Source: Massilia antarctica
GTDB lineage: Bacteria > Pseudomonadota > Gammaproteobacteria > Burkholderiales > Burkholderiaceae_D
NCBI RefSeq assembly: GCF_015689335.1
Contig: NZ_CP065053.1
Location: 62,001-126,000, forward strand
DNA length: 64,000 nucleotides
Reading direction: 5' to 3'
The position numbers and the translations under genes are program-made. The notes under the pieces are model-generated. The model was not told the DNA's origin, did no database searches, and saw only the letters and a program-made list of their open reading frames with translations. Shown one piece after another: positions 8,998-16,990 of this stretch. Positions within the stretch are counted from its first letter, which is position 1. Each line of letters begins with the position of its first letter.

Positions 8998-9350
8998 GGA
9001 CGTACTCCTGGTTTGAAAGGATATATTCAGTGACCGTCGGGTCAATGAAAGCTTGTTGTTGTTTGTTGATTCGTTCGTTGATTCGTTCGTTGAATCGATT
9101 GCCGTATTCGTTTGCTGCTGCTTACCGGCCACCTTTCCGGCTACCTTTTCCCGACCGCATTACGCCGGGTCAATGATGTCATCATGCGACAGCAGACTTA
9201 GGGTTGTCTTAATTTCAGCTAGCGTGCGGCAACTTGCAGCCGACACCAGCGACACCAGCGACCACCGCAGCGCACGTGGAACGGGGCGCCCCTTGCCGCG
9301 GGCGCCCCGGTGTCACTTAGCCCGGCTCGCTAAAGCCGTGCTGGGCCTGG
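8998..9350. other. 353-bp intergenic region upstream of the protease operon
   Basis: Between the protease start and the hsp20 stop. It holds a candidate protease promoter (minus strand TTGACC at 9045-9040, TATCCT at 9023-9018, spacing 16), a 12-bp tandem repeat (9066-9101) and an odd palindrome TGATGTCATCA near 9175. No coding sequence of its own is supported. Confidence 0.5.
9066..9101. repeat. Three 12-bp tandem repeats (TTGATTCGTTCG)
   Basis: Two perfect copies of TTGATTCGTTCG (9066, 9078) and a third with two changes (9090). They lie in the protease-operon upstream region and are read as STNESTNES in the optional upstream extension of that gene. Confidence 0.8.
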
Positions 9351-9806
9351 TCAGGCCGCCTGGCGCTGCTCCAGTACCTGCACATTGTCGCCACCGTCGA
9401 TGACGATCTTGCGCGGCTTGAGAGCCTCGGGCACTTCGCGCACCAGTTCGATCGTCAGCATGCCGTTGTCGAACGAGGCGGTGGTGACCTTGACGTGGTT
9501 CGCCAGCTGGAAGCGCTGCTCGAAATCACGTGCCGCGATACCGCGATGCAGATAGGTGCGTTGCGTATCCTCTTTCTGCTTGCGGCCGGTGATCTGCAGG
9601 CTGTCGCGCTCGGCGACGATCTCGACTTCCGAGCGGTCGAAGCCAGCCAGTGCCATCACGATCCGGTACTTGTCTTCGCTCACCAATTCGATGTTGTATG
9701 GCGGATAGCTGGGCTGCGCGTCGGCGCGCTGCGATTCCAGCATATTGGCCAGACGGTCGAAGCCGATAGCGGAACGATAGAGAGGAGTCAGGTCGAATGT
9801 ACGCAT
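9351..9806 (-). CDS. Small heat-shock protein, Hsp20/IbpA family
   Basis: ATP-independent holdase chaperone, 151 residues. It begins MRTFDLTPLYRSAIGFDRL, the IbpA-type N-terminus, followed by an alpha-crystallin domain (~38-125: PPYNIELVSEDKYRIVMALA, GIAARDFEQRFQLANHVKV, ASFDNGMLTIEL). The C-terminal tail lacks a clear I-x-I motif, having PRKIVIDG instead. The start complementary to 9804-9806 has AAGGAT upstream. A sigma-32-like promoter lies about 70-95 bp upstream. Confidence 0.95.
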   Translation of the reverse strand: MRTFDLTPLYRSAIGFDRLANMLESQRADAQPSYPPYNIELVSEDKYRIVMALAGFDRSEVEIVAERDSLQITGRKQKEDTQRTYLHRGIAARDFEQRFQLANHVKVTTASFDNGMLTIELVREVPEALKPRKIVIDGGDNVQVLEQRQAA

Positions 9807-9874
9807 GATAAATATCCTTTTAGAAGTTAAGCGATAAATTGACGGACCTCCGTGGAGCATCCGTTGAATCCAAT

Positions 9875-9911
9875 CTAATGGCGCCGGCAAGGGTTTTCAA
9901 GGCCTTGAAAA
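9875..9911 (-). promoter_or_regulatory. Sigma-32-like heat-shock promoter within an 18-bp palindrome
   Basis: On the minus strand CTTGAAAA (9901-9894) is followed, after a spacing within the sigma-32 range, by CGCCATTAG (9883-9875), close to the CTTGAA/CCCCAT consensus. The -35 is half of a perfect 18-bp palindrome TTTTCAAGGCCTTGAAAA (9894-9911), so a regulator could bind there. The leader also holds a hairpin at about 9842-9863 (ACGGA...CTCC / GGAG...TCCGT). Confidence 0.5.
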
Positions 9912-10000
9912 ATACGATTTTTTGCCCAATGGGCCGAAAAATATTTTGAATATGCGTGCTTGGGGCAAAAACAATTCAGTAGCGGACCGCTGGCCGCGCG

Positions 10001-10120
10001 CCGGTGCGCTTCGGTGCGGCTCAGTGCGCGTCGGTGCGGCTCAGTGCGCGTCGGTGTGGCGCAGCGCGCATCGGTGCGGCGCCGTGCGCGTCGGTGCGGT
10101 TCAGTGCGTGTCAGTCCAGA
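10001..10120. repeat. 20-bp minisatellite at the 3' end of the RAMA-like gene
   Basis: Six successive 20-bp units starting at 10001, 10021, 10041, 10061, 10081 and 10101. The second half TCGGTGCGGC is nearly invariant in the first five, and the sixth is degenerate. The stop codon of the gene at 10111-10740 lies in the last unit, so the array may have replaced or extended the gene's original 3' end. Confidence 0.85.
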
Positions 10121-10740
10121 GCGCAGTCTTCACCGAGCGTGTCGTCGGCGCGGCGGTGGCGCTGGGCGCGCCGTTCGTGCTGCTGTGCGGCCTGGACGTT
10201 GACGTGCTCCACCACCGCCAGTGCGCTGCGCAAGGCGTCCGACATGCAGCGCGCCGCAGCGGCCATGCGCTCGACGGGCGTTGCCGGTTGCGGCTGTGCC
10301 TGCTGCGCGGCGCGTTCTATGCGGGCGCGCAATACCGACGCGCGCTGCCACCCCGCATCACCAGGGCGACGCACGAGCAGTTCGCGCCAGGCATTGCGCC
10401 CCTCCCCCGCGACGACCAAGGTCAAGCCGCGCGGCGAGACCTTGCGCCCGCGGTGCAGGATGGCGTCGCCGGCCACCTCGGCATACTCGGTGCGCCCGTC
10501 GGCATGCATGCGGATCTGCGTCGTATCCGGCAGAAAAAGGCACTTCCACTGAGAGCCTTTTGCCGTGCCGTCGGCCATGATGCGCGCGGTCCGCGCCTTC
10601 TCGGCCGCCAGCCACGTATCGATGGCCATGCCCAGGGCGTCATCGACCGATACCTTGCTGCCAGTGGCGTGCAAATAGGCAACCAATTGCGCCAGCGCGA
10701 GGTCCTTGCCTGGCGCTCCCCCTGCGGCAAAGTGTCTCAT
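10111..10740 (-). CDS. Unknown protein with RAMA-like C-terminal domain
   Basis: 209 residues. The start complementary to 10738-10740 is chosen because AGGAG lies 8 nt upstream. Residues ~15-45 are helical (LAQLVAYLHATG, DDALGMAIDTWLAAEKAR). Residues ~60-140 look like a RAMA domain (restriction-enzyme adenine-methylase-associated): a strand pair with WKCLFLPD, GRTEYAEVAGDAILHRGRKV, then SPRGLTLVVAGEGRNAW and a final WQRAS. The Gly-Arg-Asn-Ala-Trp signature matches the NGW core of that family from memory. The C-terminal ~60 residues are charged and Gln/Arg-rich. RAMA domains are proposed to read DNA modification. The start region lies inside a 150-bp palindrome, suggesting autoregulation. Function unknown. 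Confidence 0.65.
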   Translation of the reverse strand: MRHFAAGGAPGKDLALAQLVAYLHATGSKVSVDDALGMAIDTWLAAEKARTARIMADGTAKGSQWKCLFLPDTTQIRMHADGRTEYAEVAGDAILHRGRKVSPRGLTLVVAGEGRNAWRELLVRRPGDAGWQRASVLRARIERAAQQAQPQPATPVERMAAAARCMSDALRSALAVVEHVNVQAAQQHERRAQRHRRADDTLGEDCALD

Positions 10741-10872
10741 TTGGGTGTCTCCTTTTGTCTCGTTTTGTCTCATTTTGTCTTATTTGACAGCGCCGGAGCC
10801 TGTTCGTTCAAATGAGACAAAATGAGACAAAATAAGACAAATCCAGACAGCGAAACGAGACACTTTGCCGCA
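10723..10872. repeat. 150-bp imperfect palindrome with ten phased TGTCT/AGACA sites
   Basis: Arms 10723-10787 and 10808-10872 are inverted copies with about 9 mismatches in 65 bp, around a 20-bp centre. TGTCT occurs at 10733, 10746, 10756, 10766 and 10776. The complement AGACA occurs at 10815, 10825, 10835, 10845 and 10858. Each arm thus has four sites exactly 10 bp apart plus one 13 bp further out. The left arm includes the start codon and first codons of the RAMA-like gene; the right arm has ACG at the matching place. Confidence 0.9.
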
Positions 10873-11123
10873 CGGGGGCATTTGGCGATAGGGGCTCCCG
10901 CCACCCGATTCATAACGATTTGCAACTGCATCTGCCCTCCGCGCATGGGTGGCGATCCCGCATCGCCGCAGTCCGGCGTTCCCGGCCGACGCGGACCTGG
11001 CAGGCACTGCGCGGCGGCACAAGCAGCGCCGGCGCAATGCTTTTCGGTAGAATCATGGTCGCCTGCGAATACCCGCAGGCATTGCCGATCTTCATTGCCG
11101 ATCTTTACCGTATTGACACGCCC
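10873..11123. other. Intergenic region before the M61 peptidase
   Basis: 251 bp with no supported gene. A 12-bp direct repeat (ATTGCCGATCTT) occurs twice near 11081-11106, just before the peptidase start. No clear promoter or ribosome site was recognised. Confidence 0.4.
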
Positions 11124-13043
11124 ATGCCCTCATCGTTTCGCCGCCTTCTTCCATCCGCCATCTCCGCCGCCTGCGCGCTGCCCCTGCTGACCACCTTGGC
11201 CCTGCCGGCGCACGCCGACGTGCCTGCCCCGCGCGACCTGCCCTACCCCGGCACCATCGTGCTCAAGGTCGACGCCACCAATGTCGGACAACAGATTTTC
11301 CGCATCCGCGCCACCATCCCGGCCGCGCCGGGTCCGCTGACCCTGCTGTATCCGCAATGGGTCCCCGGCAATCACGGCCCTAGCGGACCGCTGAACCAGC
11401 TTGCCGGCCTGCGCCTGTCGGCCGGCGGCAAGCCGCTGGCATGGACGCGCGATCCGGTCCAGGTGCACGCCTTCCACCTGACCGTGCCCGAAGGCGCCAC
11501 CGCGGTCGAAGCCGAATACCAGTACCTCTCGCCGGTCGAGCCGGCCCAGGGCCGCATCACGATGACGGGCGACATGCTCGGCGTGCAATGGCAAGCCATG
11601 ACCCTGTACCCGGCCGGCTACTTCAGCCGCCGCATTCCCGTGCAAGCCTCGCTCACCTTGCCCGACGGCTGGCAATACGGCACCGCGCTCGACACAGCCG
11701 CGCGCCGCGGCAACGAGATCAGCTTCAAGCCGCTGGACCTGGAAACCTTGATCGACTCGCCCGTGTTCGCGGGCCGCCACTTCCGCCGCATCGACCTCGA
11801 CCCCGGCGCGGCCGTGCCGGTACACCTGAACATCGTGGCCGACAATCCGGAAAGCCTGGACACAAAGCCGGAACAGATCGCCCCGCACCGCGCGCTGGTG
11901 CAGGAGGCCGCCAAGCTGTTCGCCTCCCACCATTACAAGCATTACGATTTCCTGTTTGCGCTGTCGGAGGAATTCGGCGGCATCGGGCGCGAGCACCACC
12001 AGTCGAGCGAGAACGGGGTCAAGCCCGGCTACTTCACCGACTGGGCCAAGAGCGAAGCGGGGCGCGACCTGCTGGCGCATGAATACACCCACTCCTGGAA
12101 CGGCAAGTTCCGCCGTCCGGCCGACCAGGATGTGCCGAACTTCAACGTGCCACTGCAAAACAGCCTGCTGTGGGTCTACGAAGGCCAGACCCAGTACTGG
12201 GGCAATGTGCTGGCGGCGCGCTCGGGACTGGTGTCGGCGGGGGCCATCCGCGACACTATCGCCGCCTACGCCGCACGCTACGACCACGTGCAGGGCCGCG
12301 CCTGGCGCAGCTTGCAGGACACCGTCAACGACCCGATCGTGCAGGCGCGCCGCGCCTTGGGCTGGAGCAACTGGCAACGCAGCGAGGATTATTACGTCGA
12401 AGGCATGCTGATCTGGCTGGACGTCGATACGCGCATCCGCGAACTGTCCGGCGAGCAGCGTTCGCTGGACGATTTCGCGCGCCTGTTTTACGGCGTCGAC
12501 AATGGCAGCATCGGCCCGGCCTACTATCAGTTCGACGAGGTGGTGCGCACCCTTGCGTCGGTGCAGGCGTTCGACTGGGCGCCCTTCCTGCGCGCCAAGC
12601 TCGACAGCAACGCCGCGGGCGCGCCGCTCGACGGCCTGGCCCGCGCCGGCTGGAAGCTGGTCTATACCGACACCCCCACCGAGATCATCAAGGGCCAGGA
12701 AGAACGCAACAAGATGAGCGACTTCAGCTATTCGCTTGGCTTTTCGGTCAAGAACGATGGTGCGATCGAGGGCATCGAATGGGATGGGGTGGGTTTTCGC
12801 GCCGGGCTGTCGGGCAACAGCACCATCGTGGCGGTCAACAACCGCGCTTACAAGCCAGAGGTGCTGAAAGCGGCCGTGAAGGCCGCGCGCGACGGCAAGT
12901 CTGCGCTCAACTTGCTTGTCAAGAAAGGTAACACTTTCCGCACCGTGGCGCTCGATTACCAGGGCGGCTTGCGCTATCCGCGCCTGGAACGCATTCCCGG
13001 CAGCAAGGACCGGCTCGATGCCATCCTGCAACCGCGGCGCTGA
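11124..13043 (+). CDS. M61-family metallopeptidase with PDZ domain, exported
   Basis: Zinc peptidase of the glycyl-aminopeptidase (M61) family, 639 residues. A signal peptide is clear (ACALPLLTTLALPAHADV). The N-terminal beta domain holds YPQWVPGNHGPSGP. The zinc site is H319-E-Y-T-H323 (AHEYTHSWNGK) with the third ligand E353 in WVYEGQTQYWG. A PDZ domain occupies residues ~535-625 (FRAGLSGNSTIVAVNNRAYK). The ATG at 11124 is chosen because the signal peptide begins there; no good ribosome site is visible. It would act in the periplasm on small N-terminal residues. Stand-alone gene. Confidence 0.9.
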   Translation: MPSSFRRLLPSAISAACALPLLTTLALPAHADVPAPRDLPYPGTIVLKVDATNVGQQIFRIRATIPAAPGPLTLLYPQWVPGNHGPSGPLNQLAGLRLSAGGKPLAWTRDPVQVHAFHLTVPEGATAVEAEYQYLSPVEPAQGRITMTGDMLGVQWQAMTLYPAGYFSRRIPVQASLTLPDGWQYGTALDTAARRGNEISFKPLDLETLIDSPVFAGRHFRRIDLDPGAAVPVHLNIVADNPESLDTKPEQIAPHRALVQEAAKLFASHHYKHYDFLFALSEEFGGIGREHHQSSENGVKPGYFTDWAKSEAGRDLLAHEYTHSWNGKFRRPADQDVPNFNVPLQNSLLWVYEGQTQYWGNVLAARSGLVSAGAIRDTIAAYAARYDHVQGRAWRSLQDTVNDPIVQARRALGWSNWQRSEDYYVEGMLIWLDVDTRIRELSGEQRSLDDFARLFYGVDNGSIGPAYYQFDEVVRTLASVQAFDWAPFLRAKLDSNAAGAPLDGLARAGWKLVYTDTPTEIIKGQEERNKMSDFSYSLGFSVKNDGAIEGIEWDGVGFRAGLSGNSTIVAVNNRAYKPEVLKAAVKAARDGKSALNLLVKKGNTFRTVALDYQGGLRYPRLERIPGSKDRLDAILQPRR

Positions 13044-13173
13044 TCCGGGTATGCGGAAAACCACACTCCGGCGTGACGGCGCCAGATTGTTTGCGGCATT
13101 GCTGCCTATGCCCGCAGACACTGGTATATTCTGAAGCATTGCCGTCAAGCACGGCCCACCTGAAGCCTCCGCA

Positions 13174-14151
13174 ATGAGTACGAGCACCGAGGTAGCGCTG
13201 ACCGAGGCGCAGGCAATCGCGCAGTTGTCGGAAGAAAACGCCCTGCTGCGCCAGGACCTCGTGCGGCTGCGCGAATCCGACCGCACCTTCCGCGCGCTGC
13301 TCGACAATGCGCCGCTGCTGATTTCGGCCAAGGCGCTGGACGGCACGATTCTCCTGGCCAGCCGCCACTTCGAGGTCCTGGACGGCTACGATGCAGCCAC
13401 CTTCGTGGGCCGCAAGGTATTCGACCTGTTCCCGCCCGACATTGCCGAGCAACTGTGGCGCAACGACCAGCGCGCGGCCGCCGAACGGCGCCCCATCCAC
13501 GAAGAAGAAAGCGTGTATCACCGCGACCAGTCCCTGCACACCTATGCCACGGTCAAGTTTCCCCTGTTCGACGACAGCGGCGCCGTGATTGCCACCTGCG
13601 CGGTGTCGACCGACATCACGGACGTGCGGACGGCCCAGGCCGACAGCCTGACCGACGAACTGACGGGGCTCAAGAACCGGCGCTATTTCAATATGCGTTT
13701 CGTGGAAGAGCAGCGGCGCGCGCAGCGCGACCAACGCCTGCTGACCTTGCTGCTGGCCGACGTCGACCGTTTCAAGGGCTACAACGACACGCACGGCCAT
13801 CCGCAGGGCGACGTGGTGCTGGCCGCCGTGGCGCAGGCGATCCGGCATACCCTGAACCGGCCGGGCGACCTGGCTTTCCGCCTCGGCGGCGACGAATTCG
13901 CCTGCCTGTTTACCGCCAATAGCGAAGAAGAAAGCGTGGAGCTGGGCGAGCGCATCCGCGCGGCGCTGGCGGCCGAGGCCATCCCCCACCTGGCCAACGA
14001 CCCGTATGGCACGGTGACCTTGTCGATCGGGCTGGCCTTCCTGTATCCGCACGATACCGACGATGCGCTGGCGCAAGGTGCGGCCTACGAACGGGGCGAC
14101 CAGGCGCTGTACCGGGCCAAGCACAAGGGCCGCAATACCGTGTCGCGCTGA
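13174..14151 (+). CDS. Diguanylate cyclase with PAS sensor (PAS-GGDEF)
   Basis: Makes cyclic di-GMP from two GTP, 325 residues. A short N-terminal coiled coil (~10-35) leads to a PAS domain (~36-150: FRALLDNAPLLISAKALDG) and a GGDEF domain. The active site is intact (RLGGDEF, residues 236-242). An inhibitory I-site RPGD (229-232) lies exactly five residues before GGDEF, so product feedback is expected. It is soluble, with no membrane helices. A TATATT-like -10 lies near 13125. The next gene starts 20 nt downstream and may be co-transcribed. Confidence 0.93.
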   Translation: MSTSTEVALTEAQAIAQLSEENALLRQDLVRLRESDRTFRALLDNAPLLISAKALDGTILLASRHFEVLDGYDAATFVGRKVFDLFPPDIAEQLWRNDQRAAAERRPIHEEESVYHRDQSLHTYATVKFPLFDDSGAVIATCAVSTDITDVRTAQADSLTDELTGLKNRRYFNMRFVEEQRRAQRDQRLLTLLLADVDRFKGYNDTHGHPQGDVVLAAVAQAIRHTLNRPGDLAFRLGGDEFACLFTANSEEESVELGERIRAALAAEAIPHLANDPYGTVTLSIGLAFLYPHDTDDALAQGAAYERGDQALYRAKHKGRNTVSR

Positions 14152-14170
14152 TGATGCTATGCTGCGCCTT

Positions 14171-14521
14171 ATGACTACCGATACCGACATCCAGCTGAGC
14201 GGCCCGTTCAAGGCCAGCGACAGCAGCAGCCGTTCCCACGACGTCAAGGCGATCCGCATTTTCGACGAGGGTTACGGGATTATTGACGTGTACGTGGACT
14301 TCGCCGCGCCGATCGAAGGTGGACTGTACAAGGACAAGGTCCTCGTCGGCAACATCATCGACCGCCTGCGCGCGCTGGGCTACGTGGGGCCGAATTTTTC
14401 GCACAGCGATCCGGGCTTGCAGGACCGTAAGCTGATCGTGCTGGAAGCACCCGAAGAATTCAGCGCCTTCGCCAAGCTCAAGGGCTGGAAGAACCTGGCC
14501 GAAGAATTCGACGACGAATAA
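14171..14521 (+). CDS. Conserved-looking hypothetical protein, 116 residues
   Basis: Small acidic cytoplasmic protein with no recognised family. It has a strand-rich core (AIRIFDEGYGIIDVYVDFAA) and ends in an acidic tail (LAEEFDDE). No signal peptide or membrane helix. The ATG at 14171 is chosen; an upstream in-frame ATG at 14159 is possible. Only 20 nt separate it from the diguanylate cyclase, so a shared transcript and a link to c-di-GMP signalling are possible but unproven. Confidence 0.7.
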   Translation: MTTDTDIQLSGPFKASDSSSRSHDVKAIRIFDEGYGIIDVYVDFAAPIEGGLYKDKVLVGNIIDRLRALGYVGPNFSHSDPGLQDRKLIVLEAPEEFSAFAKLKGWKNLAEEFDDE

Positions 14522-14545
14522 GGCGCGCCGCCCCCTCCGCAAACC

Positions 14546-14576
14546 TTGCCGCGCCGTTTGAACAACGGCGGGGCAA
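14546..14576. terminator. Hairpin between convergent genes, possible terminator
   Basis: TTGCC-g-CGCCGTT, loop TGAAC, AACGGCG-g-GGCAA forms a 12-bp stem with one G-G mismatch, 25 nt after the stop of the 116-residue protein. No T-tract follows on either strand, so intrinsic termination is uncertain. Confidence 0.35.
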
Positions 14577-14675
14577 AAGGAGTGCAAAGGGAGCACAAAG
14601 AGGCCGCAAAGAGGCCGCACGCAATCGCGCGGCCCCGGATTGCCCGCTCAGCCGGGAACGGTCCCTACCTCCGCT

Positions 14676-15437
14676 TCACCCGCCCACATAGCGTGCGCTC
14701 CACGCCGCAATCATCCCCGCCACCCACACCGCATCGTCCCTGCGCGTGAGCAAATGATCGGCATCGTCGAGCGACACAAAACTCTTGGGATGCTTGGCCG
14801 CCTGGAAAATCTGCAAGGCATTATCAATCCCGACCGTGCCGTCTTGCGGCGAATGCATGACCATCAGGGGGCGCCTGAGCTGGCTCGTACTGGCACTCAG
14901 ATTCTGCTCGGCGGCATCGCGCAAGAACTGGCGCTTGATGGTAAACGGCCGCCCGGCCAGTTGCACCTGGGCTTCGCCCGCGGCTTCGATCTCTCCGAGC
15001 TGTTCCCCGAACAGACCGCTGACATGCGAAGGATCGCTGGGCGCGCCCACGGTCACGACGGCGCGCACCTCGTCGATGCTGGCGGCGGCCGCCAGCACGG
15101 CAGCGCCACCCAAGCTATGTCCGATGAGAATCTGGGGCGCCTTGAGCGCAGCGCGCATGAACGCGGCGGCAGCCACCAGATCCTGCACATTCGATGAAAA
15201 ATTGGTATTCGCAAAATCGCCTTCGCTGGCGCCCAGCCCGGTGAAATCGAAGCGCAGCACCGCGATGCCATGCTCGGTCAGCGCTTGGGCGATGCGGCTG
15301 GCCGCAAACACATCCTTGCCACAGGTAAAACAATGGGCAAACAGCGCATAGGCGCGCGCCGGACCGTCGGGCGCATCGAGACGGGCTGCCAGCTTGTGGC
15401 CATCGGCCCCGGGGAATTCTCGTTTTTCGCTGTTCAT
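14676..15437 (-). CDS. Alpha/beta hydrolase
   Basis: Serine hydrolase of 253 residues, of the kind often found alone or fused to an OsmC domain. Landmarks are the oxyanion region [10 protein letters not shown], then [13 protein letters not shown], the nucleophile elbow GHSLGG, and a late Asp/His pair (MHSPQDGTV and DDADHLL). The ribosome site GAGGAG lies before the ATG. No signal peptide, so cytoplasmic. Substrate unknown. Head region follows imuA-imuB on the same strand with a 65-bp gap. Confidence 0.88.
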   Translation of the reverse strand: MNSEKREFPGADGHKLAARLDAPDGPARAYALFAHCFTCGKDVFAASRIAQALTEHGIAVLRFDFTGLGASEGDFANTNFSSNVQDLVAAAAFMRAALKAPQILIGHSLGGAAVLAAAASIDEVRAVVTVGAPSDPSHVSGLFGEQLGEIEAAGEAQVQLAGRPFTIKRQFLRDAAEQNLSASTSQLRRPLMVMHSPQDGTVGIDNALQIFQAAKHPKSFVSLDDADHLLTRRDDAVWVAGMIAAWSARYVGG

Positions 15438-15502
15438 CCCTGCTCCTCGTCAATCATGAATCCAAGCATCTTACCCCTGGAGCGCCGCCGCTGCCGCATG
15501 CC

Positions 15503-16990
15503 TCAACCGAACAAGCCATGCAGGAACCAGCGCGGCGCGGTATCGCCATCGGCGCCGGCGATGCGTTCGCGGTAGACCCAGTAATGGGCGTGATCCTGCC
15601 CTTGCGCAATGAAATAATCGCGCGTCTGCGACTGGCTCCACCAGCCCGCCTCGATCCGCTCCGGGGTCGACGCCATGCGCAGGGGCGAGCCATAAAACGG
15701 CCGGTGATCGCGCATCAGCAGCGCCACCGGCTTGGCCAGCAGCCAAGCCGGGCGCGGCAGGCTAAGCAAATCCGGCGGCAATTGCGGCGGCATCTGCTGC
15801 TGCGCGGTGCGCCGGGTCCGCTGCACCGGCACCCAGCGGTTGGCCAGCTCGGGCCGGTAATCGGCGCGCGGCGCCGCCTGCAACACATTCTCGGGGCCGA
15901 GGCGCGCCACCAGCAGTTCGAGCATGCGCCACTGATCCTGCTCGCTGCCGCCGGGCTCGGGAAACAGCGACTCGCTCGGCATGGCCATGGCCTGCACCTC
16001 GGGCGCTTCGAGCACCAGGCCGATCACATGCGCTTCCAGGCTCAGGCTGCCCAGGCGTTCGCGCAGCAGGCGCACCAGATGCTCGTCGCGCCAGGTCGGC
16101 TCGGCCAGGACGATGTCGAGCACGGTGGGCGGGCGCGCCACCCGGCCGCGCTCGTGTTCGAGCAGCAGCACGATGCGTCCCACCGCCAACTGGTGCGCGC
16201 ACAGCCAGCCCGTCATTTGCAGCAGCAGGCTGTGGGCGCCGGCCAGCAGGGCGTCGGCCTGCTCGACCCGGTCGAACAATTCCAGCCGGGCCTGGAAGGT
16301 GGTGGGTGCGGCGATCCAGTCGAACAGCTCGGCCGTCATGCCGTAGGCGGCGTCGAGCACGCCCAGCAAGGCGCCGCCGCAACGGCGCTGCAAGCCCGGA
16401 CGCGGCAGGCGCCGCAGCTGGCCCAAGGACAGGCAACCGATGCCATCGAGCCAGGCGGCAAACGGGCGCGCCGGCAGCGGCAAGGCGGCCGGCAGGCGAT
16501 CGAGGTGGCGTTTAAGCGATGCCATGCCGAGCGCGTGGCCGCTGCCGCCGCGCGCCAGCAGCCAGGCCCCGCGCGCCGTCGGCGCGCAGCTGAGGCGGGC
16601 AGTGAAACCGAGCGCGCGCACCTTGGCGCGGATGTCCCGGCACAGCGCGCGCACCCCGCCGAACAGGCGCAGGCTGGCCCCCACATCCATCAGCAAGCTT
16701 GCTTCCTCGGCCAGGGTGACCTGGGGCGTGTACTGCAGCAGCGCCATGGCCAGCGCCTGCATGGCCGCCGCCTCGCGCGCCGGTTCGCGCTCGTGCAGGC
16801 GCGCTTGGGGCAGCAGCATCAGCACGCCGCCGCGGCGCATGCCCTCGCGCACCCCGCCCGCCTGCGCCAATGGCGAGGCGGCCAGCACGCGCTCGTGTTC
16901 CAGCACGACGCTGGCGGCCTCAGCCGACCAGTGCGGGCTGAATACGTCGAGCGGGAGCCGGGGCAGGTAAAGGCCGATCCAGAGTCGCAT
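15503..16990 (-). CDS. imuB: ImuB, catalytically inactive Y-family polymerase-like protein
   Basis: Hub protein of the ImuA-ImuB-DnaE2 mutasome; it binds the sliding clamp and DnaE2. 495 residues. It starts MRLWIGLYLPRLPLDVF, the ImuB N-terminus, where active Y-family polymerases have an Asp-rich catalytic block. A later LAEEASLLMDVGASLRLFGG replaces the catalytic S-x-D-E motif, consistent with loss of polymerase activity. The fingers/thumb and little-finger parts follow, then a C-terminal tail. Its start lies 71 nt inside the imuA frame, so translation is coupled. The partner dnaE2 is 14 kb away rather than directly downstream. Confidence 0.92.
   Translation of the reverse strand: MRLWIGLYLPRLPLDVFSPHWSAEAASVVLEHERVLAASPLAQAGGVREGMRRGGVLMLLPQARLHEREPAREAAAMQALAMALLQYTPQVTLAEEASLLMDVGASLRLFGGVRALCRDIRAKVRALGFTARLSCAPTARGAWLLARGGSGHALGMASLKRHLDRLPAALPLPARPFAAWLDGIGCLSLGQLRRLPRPGLQRRCGGALLGVLDAAYGMTAELFDWIAAPTTFQARLELFDRVEQADALLAGAHSLLLQMTGWLCAHQLAVGRIVLLLEHERGRVARPPTVLDIVLAEPTWRDEHLVRLLRERLGSLSLEAHVIGLVLEAPEVQAMAMPSESLFPEPGGSEQDQWRMLELLVARLGPENVLQAAPRADYRPELANRWVPVQRTRRTAQQQMPPQLPPDLLSLPRPAWLLAKPVALLMRDHRPFYGSPLRMASTPERIEAGWWSQSQTRDYFIAQGQDHAHYWVYRERIAGADGDTAPRWFLHGLFG

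Noticed and set aside
10001..10120. CRISPR array
   Set aside because: Units are adjacent 20-mers without spacers and there are no cas genes; it is a minisatellite.
10723..10872. Plasmid-type replication origin (iterons)
   Set aside because: No replication or partition gene is near and the surroundings are chromosomal; kept as an operator-like palindrome instead.
10780..11037. 85-codon minus-strand ORF next to the RAMA-like gene
   Set aside because: It is read through the palindrome's second arm; its C-terminal similarity to the frame on the other strand simply reflects the inverted repeat.
11130..13346. A 738-codon frame antisense to the M61 peptidase
   Set aside because: Spans two genes and has only composition-driven sequence.
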